Below the pieces are notes generated by a model that was not told the origin of the DNA, did no database searches, and worked only from the letters and a program-made list of their open reading frames with translations. A stretch of DNA of 64,000 nt from CAYWFU01 sp964457585 (GTDB lineage Bacteria; JACRDZ01): positions 1 through 64,000 of the forward strand of contig CAYWFU010000006.1 of the NCBI GenBank assembly GCA_964457585.1, given 5' to 3'. Numbering within the stretch: the first letter of the stretch is position 1; every line of letters starts with the position of its first letter. Shown one piece after another: positions 15,656 through 24,000 of the stretch. Made by a program: the position numbers and the translations under genes.

Positions 15656-17029
15656 ATGTTTTTCGATACACATGTTCATCTAGATGATAATAAATATAAT
15701 AATGATAGAGATAATGTAATAAATAGAGCTTTAAAAGAAGATGTAAATTTATTTTTAAACGCAGGAATAGATACTAAAAGCAATATTGAATCAATAAAAT
15801 TAGCTGAAAAATATAGTTTTATATATGCGGCATGCGGATTTCACCCTCATGATGCTTCAAAATTCACTGAAGAAGATTACGAGATAATAAAAAAATTGAT
15901 ATCAAATGAAAAAGTTATAGGCATAGGTGAAATTGGGCTTGATTATTACAGAAATCTTTCTCCGAAAAATATCCAGCAGAATGTTTTTAAAAGATTTATT
16001 AATCTGGCTAAAGAATCAAAAAAACCTATAATTCTTCATAGCCGTGATGCTTTTGATGACACAATCCGGATTTTAGAGGAAACAAATGCAAAAGAAATTG
16101 GCGGGATTGCGCATTGTTTTTCAGGAACAATTGATATGGCAAATAAATTCCTGGATATGAATTTTTATATTTCTTTTGCAGGACAGATAACATTTAAAAA
16201 TGCCAGGAATATGAAGGAATTAATAGAGCAAATACCAATGGATCGCATTTTAATCGAAACAGACTGTCCATATATTAGCCCTGAACCACGCAGAGGATCC
16301 AGAAATGAACCTTCCTTTGTTAAATATACAGCTCAGAAAATAGCAGAAATCAAGCTTCTTTCAGCGGAGGATGTAGGGCGTATTACTAGAGTTAATGCAA
16401 TAAAACTTTTTAATCTTCCTATAAGTTTAAATCCAGCAATAGTATATCCTATAAGGGATTCGATATATCTAAATATTACTAATCGCTGCAGTAATGATTG
16501 TTATTTTTGTATACGCACAAAACAGGACTATGTTAAAGGTCATAATCTGCGAATAAGCAGTGAGCCAACATCAGCGGAAATTATTAAAAATGTGGAGCCG
16601 TTAATTAAAAAATACAGGGAAGTGGTATTCTGCGGTTATGGAGAGCCGTTATTACGGCTTGATACAGTACTTGAAGTAGCTAATGCATTGAGAGATAAAA
16701 GTGTAAAATATATCAGAATAAATACAAACGGACAGGGAAATTTATTTTACAATGAGAATATTGTCCCGAAATTTAAAGAAATTATTGATGAAATTTGTAT
16801 AAGTTTAAATGCTTCTGATAAAGAAGCATATATGAAGATATGTCACCCGGAATTCGGTGAAAGAACTTTTGATGAAGTATTAAATTTTATAAAAGAATGC
16901 AAAAAGGTTATCCCGAAAGTTGTAATAACGTTTGTGGAATTGCCGGAAATAAATTTAGATGCTTGCAGAGCTATAGCGCAGAAGCTGGACGTAGCATATA
17001 AAATCAGGAAACTGGATGTAGTTGGGTGA
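15656..17029 (+). CDS. TatD family metal-dependent hydrolase fused to a radical SAM domain
   Basis: Residues 1 to about 255 are a full TatD nuclease: FFDTHVHLDD, GFHPHDAS, GEIGLDYYRN, ILHSRDAFDD, IAHCFSG and LIETDCPYISP hold the metal ligands. Residues about 262-457 form a radical SAM domain with CSNDCYFC (C-X3-C-X2-C), VFCGYGEPLLR and INTNGQG. Usually a stand-alone radical SAM protein is encoded next to tatD (TatD-linked rSAM family); here they are one chain. GAGG lies 7 bases before ATG 15656; an in-frame TTG at 15650 overlaps the metG stop but is less well placed. Substrate of the radical SAM half is unknown. Confidence 0.92.
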   Translation: MFFDTHVHLDDNKYNNDRDNVINRALKEDVNLFLNAGIDTKSNIESIKLAEKYSFIYAACGFHPHDASKFTEEDYEIIKKLISNEKVIGIGEIGLDYYRNLSPKNIQQNVFKRFINLAKESKKPIILHSRDAFDDTIRILEETNAKEIGGIAHCFSGTIDMANKFLDMNFYISFAGQITFKNARNMKELIEQIPMDRILIETDCPYISPEPRRGSRNEPSFVKYTAQKIAEIKLLSAEDVGRITRVNAIKLFNLPISLNPAIVYPIRDSIYLNITNRCSNDCYFCIRTKQDYVKGHNLRISSEPTSAEIIKNVEPLIKKYREVVFCGYGEPLLRLDTVLEVANALRDKSVKYIRINTNGQGNLFYNENIVPKFKEIIDEICISLNASDKEAYMKICHPEFGERTFDEVLNFIKECKKVIPKVVITFVELPEINLDACRAIAQKLDVAYKIRKLDVVG

Positions 17030-17034
17030 TTGGT

Positions 17035-17232
17035 AAGCTTTCAGCCATCAGCTATCAGCTGTCAGCATTCAGTAAAAACATAGAAAAAACAAGGCGAAAA
17101 CAAAACTTTTGATTCGATACATTTTTATTTCTGCATTTCAATATCTTTAAACTGATAGCTGAAAGCTGATGGCTGAACGCTTACCTTGCTTTTATTCTTT
17201 TAAGCTTTATAAACTGATGGCTGAACGCTTAT
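17035..17232. repeat. AGCTGATAGCTGATGGCTGA-type repeats
   Basis: TCAGCCATCAGCTATCAGCT (17041 on) and its inverted forms at 17151-17178 (CTGATAGCTGAAAGCTGATG) and 17215-17230 (CTGATGGCTGAACGCT) flank an AT-rich centre. The element separates the TatD fusion from the NYN gene and supplies a spurious upstream ATG at 17231. Confidence 0.75.
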
Positions 17233-17242
17233 GGTGGATTGT

Positions 17243-17734
17243 ATGCAATTTATAATTGATGGATATAATGTTGTGCGAACAGTTAAAAGATATATTCAAT
17301 CCAGGTTTGCAAAAATAAAAGATGAAAAGCAATTGCTTTTAGAATTAATAAAAAAATATCCGTTAATTGCAAGTAAAAAACATGAAACTATAATTGTTTT
17401 TGACGGTTATGATGATTCTAAGAATTTGATAAGAGATTTTAAAATAAAAGTAATTTTTAGCCAGGATGAAAGCGCTGACGAAGTAATAAAAAATATAATA
17501 GAGAATTCTAAAAAACCCGAACAGATTTATATTATTAGTGATGACAGAGAAATAAAAGATTTCGCTAAAATAATAGGAGCAAATACTATTAGCGTAAAAG
17601 AACTATTAAATTCTATTTATAAATCCGATTTAAATTTTAATTCTTCACAAAATAATAATAAAGACAATAAAGAAATAAATAGTAAGGATGCAAATAAAAT
17701 TAATAAAGAACTCTGGGAAATATGGAAAGAATAA
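17243..17734 (+). CDS. NYN domain protein, YacP/Rae1-like
   Basis: About 163 aa. Starts MQFIIDGYNVVR, the typical NYN opening with the catalytic Asp; later FDGYDD, SADEVIKNII and YIISDDREIKDFAK carry the other acidic residues of a PIN-like ribonuclease fold. Bacillus YacP (Rae1) cuts mRNA on the ribosome. The final 30 residues are an Asn/Lys-rich tail. I prefer ATG 17243 because GGTGGA lies just upstream and the first ATG (17231) falls in a dispersed repeat. Confidence 0.85.
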   Translation: MQFIIDGYNVVRTVKRYIQSRFAKIKDEKQLLLELIKKYPLIASKKHETIIVFDGYDDSKNLIRDFKIKVIFSQDESADEVIKNIIENSKKPEQIYIISDDREIKDFAKIIGANTISVKELLNSIYKSDLNFNSSQNNNKDNKEINSKDANKINKELWEIWKE

Positions 17735-17737
17735 TTA

Positions 17738-17766
17738 TTGATATTTAATCTGGTTTAGTTTAAAAT
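17738..17766 (+). promoter_or_regulatory. Promoter for the multiheme cytochrome locus
   Basis: TTGATA (17738-17743), 17-base spacer, TAAAAT (17761-17766). The predicted start, near 17773, leaves only about 11 bases before the ATG of the one-heme protein. Confidence 0.55.
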
Positions 17767-17783
17767 ATTTTATGAGGTAATAT

Positions 17784-17939
17784 ATGAAAAAGATACAATT
17801 CATTTTTTTATTTATATTATTTTTTTTAAGTTTCAAAAGTATTATTTTTGCTGCAAAAGAATTAGAAATAGATATAACCAGAGATAATATCGAAAAAATA
17901 AAAATAACATGTCAGGAATGTCATGGAGCAATGAAATGA
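17784..17939 (+). CDS. 51-aa exported single-heme c-type protein
   Basis: A short gene: ATG preceded by GAGG, a signal peptide (MKKIQFIFLFILFFLSFKSI, likely cut after IFAA), then about 27 mature residues ending in CQECHGAMK with one CXXCH heme site. It lies between its own promoter and the giant cytochrome. A mature c-type protein this small is unusual. Either it is a real micro-cytochrome or the surviving 5' end of a longer cytochrome cut off by the CAGTCACCAGT repeat that follows 13 bases after its stop. Periplasmic if expressed. Confidence 0.6.
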   Translation: MKKIQFIFLFILFFLSFKSIIFAAKELEIDITRDNIEKIKITCQECHGAMK

Positions 17940-17951
17940 TAAAAAAAAATC

Positions 17952-17980
17952 TCCAGTTGCAGGTTGCCAGTCACCAGTTA
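17952..17980 (+). repeat. CCAGTCACCAGT repeat fragment
   Basis: TCCAGTTGCAGGTTGCCAGT followed by CACCAGTTA. The same CACCAGTCACCAGT motif forms an inverted structure at 55161-55227. Confidence 0.6.
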
Positions 17981-18002
17981 AAACCTTTAATATAGGAGTT
18001 TC

Positions 18003-21000
18003 GTGATATCTATGAATAAAAAGTTAGTTATAATTTTACTTTTTATTTTAATTATATTTTTATATTCTAAAAATTCTTTTGCAGTTGACATCACAGATGA
18101 AGAATGTCTAAGATGTCATATAATGAAAAATCCTCTTTTGCCTTTTGAGGAAAATAAACTGATTGAATTTAAAGAAGAATATGCAGCAATGGATTTTGGC
18201 GTTGCAGATGATATGATGTGTTATAGCTGTCATAATGGCTCTGTTGACGACCATCGTCATATTACATGGTTTGGACAAAGGCATAAAACTGATTTAAAAC
18301 CAACACCCGAGATAAAAATCCCTCAAGGATTTCCTCTTAAAGAGGGGAAAATATATTGCGGCACATGTCATAGTCCGCATACTTTACCAAATAAAACATG
18401 GCTTCGAGCCTTAAATATCAATTCTTCTTATTGCAGAGAATGTCATAGAACAAAAACAGGTAATACTCCAACAGGTAATCATCCATCGGAAACAGTTACT
18501 GAGAAGAAACAAGAAAAGATTATTGATGCAGGCGGTAGATATGGAGTTAATGAACAGGGAAAAGATATAATTATCTGTCAGACATGTCATGTAATTCATG
18601 GTTCACCGCCGGGAGAGAGGCTTTTAGTAGCTAGAAATGAAGGTGAAGGAATAGGTAATTCAGCTTTATGTGAAATCTGTCATACTAATAATCCAAGTAA
18701 ACCTGAACGCGGCACTGGGATAGAAACGCATGCTACAAATGTAAGAGCAAAAAAAGCAATAATACCTCTTATATGGGGTAATGATACACCTGTTGTGGTG
18801 AGTTATAATGGAAATATTGTTTGCAGAACCTGTCATCAGCCGCATAGGGCAAAAGATCAGCAATATTTACTTGTAGAAAAAAATGAAATAGGGCAGTTTT
18901 GTTCAAAGTGTCATCCAAGAGAATTTGGAAGAGGAAAAGGTAAAGATAATATAGGAACGCATCCTTTAGGAATAAAACTCTCGCAGGGTATGGAAATTGA
19001 ACCTCAATCCAGAATTAAACTTTTTGAAGGGACTATAACCTGCAATAGCTGTCATACTGCTCATAATGCATTTAATACCGGCTCTGATGAAGGAATAGAA
19101 AAGGAAGAAATGCTGGGAATCTCAGAATTAAAAAAATTAGAAGATACAACCCTAATATCAGATACAACAAAAATAAAAAAAAGCGCTTTGTTTGATACAA
19201 CATTCCAGATGGATACCACTAAATTAGATACAACTCAGGTTAAACAGATTAAAAAGAAACAGTCATTATTAGTATATTCTAATAAAAATAATTATATATG
19301 TGAAAAGTGCCATACTAATAAAGTCGCACGAACACTTAAAGAAGCTGAAGCTAAAGGAACTCATCCTGTAAATATAACAAGTTCAAAAGTAACCATTCCT
19401 AAAATAATATTAAAAAAAGGCGGCAGGTTTGGAAAAATTAGAAATAAACCGGTAATTATTTGTACTACATGTCATAAAGTTCATGGCGGAGAAATTGGAA
19501 CTCCAAATTTAATTATTACAGACGCAGATGCAAGAATCTGTGGGTATTGTCATTCAAATGTTAATGTTGGTTCAATAAGTGAAGCTGCAATTATCAGTAC
19601 TCATCCGGTAAATATCAAACCAAAGAAACTGGAGATACCTGAAGAGATTATTAAAGCAGGCGGTAAATTAGGACTTAAAGGTGAGATTATTTGCTACACC
19701 TGTCATGGTGTTCATAAATCACGTGAAGCAACCAAAATATTGGTAATTTCAAATGTTGAATCAAGTGATATTTGTGTTGTCTGTCATCCAAAGCAAAAAG
19801 TAGTTGATAATACTGAGCATAATTTAATCATCATTGCACCAAAAGAAGAAAATATTAAGGGAGATCGTATAAGAGAAGCAGGAGTTTGCGGCGCATGTCA
19901 TATTGCTCATGGAGGCAAAGGTGCTAAAGTGTGGGCAAAAAATGTTCCTCCGATTAAGCCGGGTGAAGACCCTGTAGGAAAATTATGTTTAAGCTGTCAT
20001 CAAAAAGGTCAGGTAGGAGAAAAAAAATTAGTTGGCGGATTCAGTCATCCGACTAATTTTGATATTGAGCGAGTGTCAGGAGAAACTGATTTGCCTTTAT
20101 TTCTTGGAGAAGGCGTAAGAGTATACGATTCATTTATCATGGTAGACGGCAAAAAAGTTATTGATAAATCAAAAAGAAAAGGCAAGGTAATGTGCGCTAC
20201 CTGTCATGATGTGCATCAATGGGACCCGACAGATGAAAAAGCTGGCAGCAGAGTTGATACTGAAGGAGATGGAAGGAATAGTTTTTTACGGAAGAGAAAT
20301 ATTAAAAATTTTTTATGTATAGAATGTCATAAAGGTGAAACAACAATTCTTGATACAGATCATGATCTTAATATTTCCGGCCGCTCGGAAAAAAATGTTC
20401 AAGGAAAAACAGTAATTGAAGATGGAGCATGTTCTGCATGTCATCTTATGCATAATGGTACAGGACCTAAAATCTGGTCGCGTAAAATACCGCCTGAAAT
20501 TGAAAAAGAAGGTATTATCGCTAAATTATGCAAAACATGTCATATTAAAGGGCAGATGGCTGAAAAAAAGGCAATTACAAAATACAGTCATCCAACAGAC
20601 AGATCTATTAAATTAGTTGATAAAACAACGCGTTATCCGCTTTATGATTCTTTTGGACAGAGGTATTTTAATAAACCATTGCTTGAAGCTTTAAAAACAG
20701 GTAAAGATATTGAAAAGTATTACAATACATCAGGGCTTGTAACCTGTGGAACCTGTCATGATGTTCATTTGTGGAACTATAAAAATCCCGATGACAGACC
20801 AAAGTCTAATATTGAAGGGACCGGGCTTAACAGTTTCCTGCGCGGTACAAAGGACAATACTTCAAATTTCTGTAAAGATTGTCATGAAGATAAATTTAAA
20901 ATTGAAAAAACTGAACATGATATGGCTGTTGTTGAGAAAGATATTGTTAAAAAAGATATCGTTAACTCACAGGGGAAAACGATTCGTGATGAGGGGATAT

Positions 21001-24000
21001 GCAGTGCGTGTCATTTAATTCATAATGGTAATGGGTTATATATGTGGGCAAGAGAAAATATTCCTGATGGGGACAGTGTAATGACACTTATCTGTACCGG
21101 CTGTCATAATAGAGGACAGATGGGTGAAAAAAAATCAACCGGGAACCATAGTCATCCATGTGATTCACCAATAACAGACTGGAGAGTATCGCCGACATTG
21201 CCATTATATATTAGAGGACGAAAAGATCCTGATGGTAATATTGCATGTTCCACCTGTCATAATTCACATGTATGGGAACCGATAATACAGGATTACGGGC
21301 CTGGTAAAAATACTGATGGTACGGTTTTAAACAGCTTTCTTAGGATTCCAAATGATAGGAAATCTGCTTTATGCGGAAATTGTCATTTTGAAAATGTTCT
21401 TATTGTGGGGACAAAACATGATTTAAATCTCACTGCGCCAAAAGAAAAAAATGTAGCAGGGGAAACTGTTGCTGAATCAGGACCATGCGGTTCATGTCAT
21501 TTAACGCATAATGCTCTGGAAGTTAAGCTCTGGTCCAAAGTCCCGGGTAAAATCGAAGGTGCAACAGAAGAAAAGGATCTTTTAACTGCTCTATGTAAAA
21601 GCTGTCATACAAAAGGAGGCCTTGCTGAAAAGAAGGAGATTATTGGATATAATCATCCAATAAATATTAAACAGATTGAAGCAGGATTGCCAACCAGCTT
21701 GCCTCTTTATGATGAGATGGGGAAGAAAAAATTTGATGGAAAAATAACATGCAGTACCTGTCATGATCCTCATCGCTGGACACCCGGAGTAGATAAAGGC
21801 GGGCCTGGTAAAAAAACTGAAGGTGATGGACGTGACAGTTTTCTCAGGCTTGACAACCGTAAAGTTTCAGCTCTTTGCGTGGATTGTCATCAACGAGAAG
21901 GGTTGGTAGTCAATACTGATCACGACCTTTCTGTTACTGTTCCTGATGAGGAAAATGTTGTTAAAGAAACTGTTGGAGTATCTGGAGCATGTTCTGCATG
22001 TCATGTTATGCACAATGGGAATGACATAAGACGATGGGCTAAACCTCTTGGCCCGGGAGATGATTATATTACCCAGCTATGTCACAGCTGTCATTCCGAA
22101 GGTAAATGCGCTGAGTCTAAAATAGGTGTTTATACACATTCCATTGGAGTTAAAATGCAGAAAGGCAGAACTACAACATTTCCTCTTTATACTAAAGAAG
22201 GTAAAAAGCAGAAAGATACTCTTATTACATGTGTAACATGTCATTATTCTCATCAATGGAGTCCAACTCAATTTGAAAAAAATGTACTAAGTAAAGGATT
22301 ATTTAGTTTTGAAAATATAAAAAGTAAAGTAATAGGAAATGTAGGTTATCCATCGGGTTCTTTTGTATACATAGATACTATTGATTCTTTTAAACCTGAA
22401 ATTGGACAGCAATACGTAGTTTTTAAGAAAGGGAAAATAATTGCCCGTTGCATAGTGGATAAAATAAATCCTTTTTCTAAAACTCTAGAAGTGTTTGCCA
22501 GGGTAGCAGAATATGACCCAAATGAAAAAATAGAAAAAGGTGATTATGTTGTTGAGAAAAAAAAGCTATCCAAAGGACTTGAAGGCAATGGTAGAAATAG
22601 TTTCCTGCGTAAACCTAATGATGAATCCACCAGTTTATGTTTTGATTGCCATACAGAAAAAGAAACAATTGTAGGAACAGATCATGACTTTCGAGTCACT
22701 GCGCCAAAAGAAAGAAATATGATTGGCGAAACTGTATTTGACGGAGGATTATGTTCAGCATGCCACAGGTCGCATCAGGGAGCGTCAGTTTATATTTCTG
22801 CAAAACAGGTTGCTCCTAATCCTAAAGGAATAATTTATTCACCTATCTGTTATGGATGTCATTTTCCAGGTGGAGCAGCAGAAAATAAAAGACTTGATGT
22901 GCATCATAAAATTATAACTTTCCCAACAGATGAAGAGATTAACGAATATATTCAGAAGAATGGAAAAATGAAAGAATCAATGCGATTACAAATTCCTGAT
23001 AAAAAATATGGGCTTGTTTTATATAATGAAGACGGAGAACTTGATCAGGGGGATGCATTTAAAAAGAAAGTTGTTACCTGTTCTACGTGTCACAATGAAC
23101 ATGTCTGGGACCCAAATAATCTAGAAGATAAACATCCATGGGATTCTGCCACCAATTTTTATGCAAAAGCTGTTGAAGGTACAGATAAAAATAGTTATCT
23201 CAGATCACGCAATGATAAATGGCAATTATGCAATATATGTCATTTAGCAACAGTGCATTTGGAAACAGAAGAAATGATACGGCGTCTTGGACGTGATATT
23301 AAGACTATTGATTCTGCCCAGAAAATACTGGAAGAAAAAAAGAAAAAAGATGCTGAACTGGAAACGAAAAAGAAAGAGAAATTTGAAGAAGAAGAAAAAA
23401 AAGAAGAGATGGGAAAAGTTGCAATAATAAAATCCGTTAATAAAGATTTAGATAGTCCCGATTATTTTTTAATTATGAAGCTAATTGGAGAAAATGCATT
23501 AAATAAAAAATCTCCAGGAAAATTTATTATCGGGATTAAAGAAAATTTTGAAGGCAGTCAATGGGAAGAATATCGTAAAGAAGTCCAATATCGTATATCC
23601 ATGGATACTGTTGCAAAAAATATATATATTAAATTTCAAGACAAATTGGGGAATTACTCAGAATTATATTCTTTGGAGTTACCTCCAATTGTAATATCAA
23701 TAAAACCTGATGAAGAAAAAAGCAAATTACCGAAACTTATACTTGGATTAAATGTTCGTAATGCAAAATCTATTAAGGTGGGAACAGATAAATATCTTGA
23801 AAAAGACAAATGGCTGCCATTTGAATCAACTTATACCTATATTTTTCCGGATGATAGTGCATTTGATAAAATTTATATTCAATTTAAGGATGATAAAGAA
23901 AATAAAACAGAAATAACAGGTATGTATACACCTGAAGATTTAATTAAACCTCGAGTTAGAAAATATGTTTATCGTGAACCAATTAAAATCATGGAAAATT

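Noticed and set aside
18411..22271. Short antisense and shifted frames within the giant cytochrome gene
   Set aside because: Their open length follows from the periodic CXXCH coding; none has a start signal or recognisable domain.
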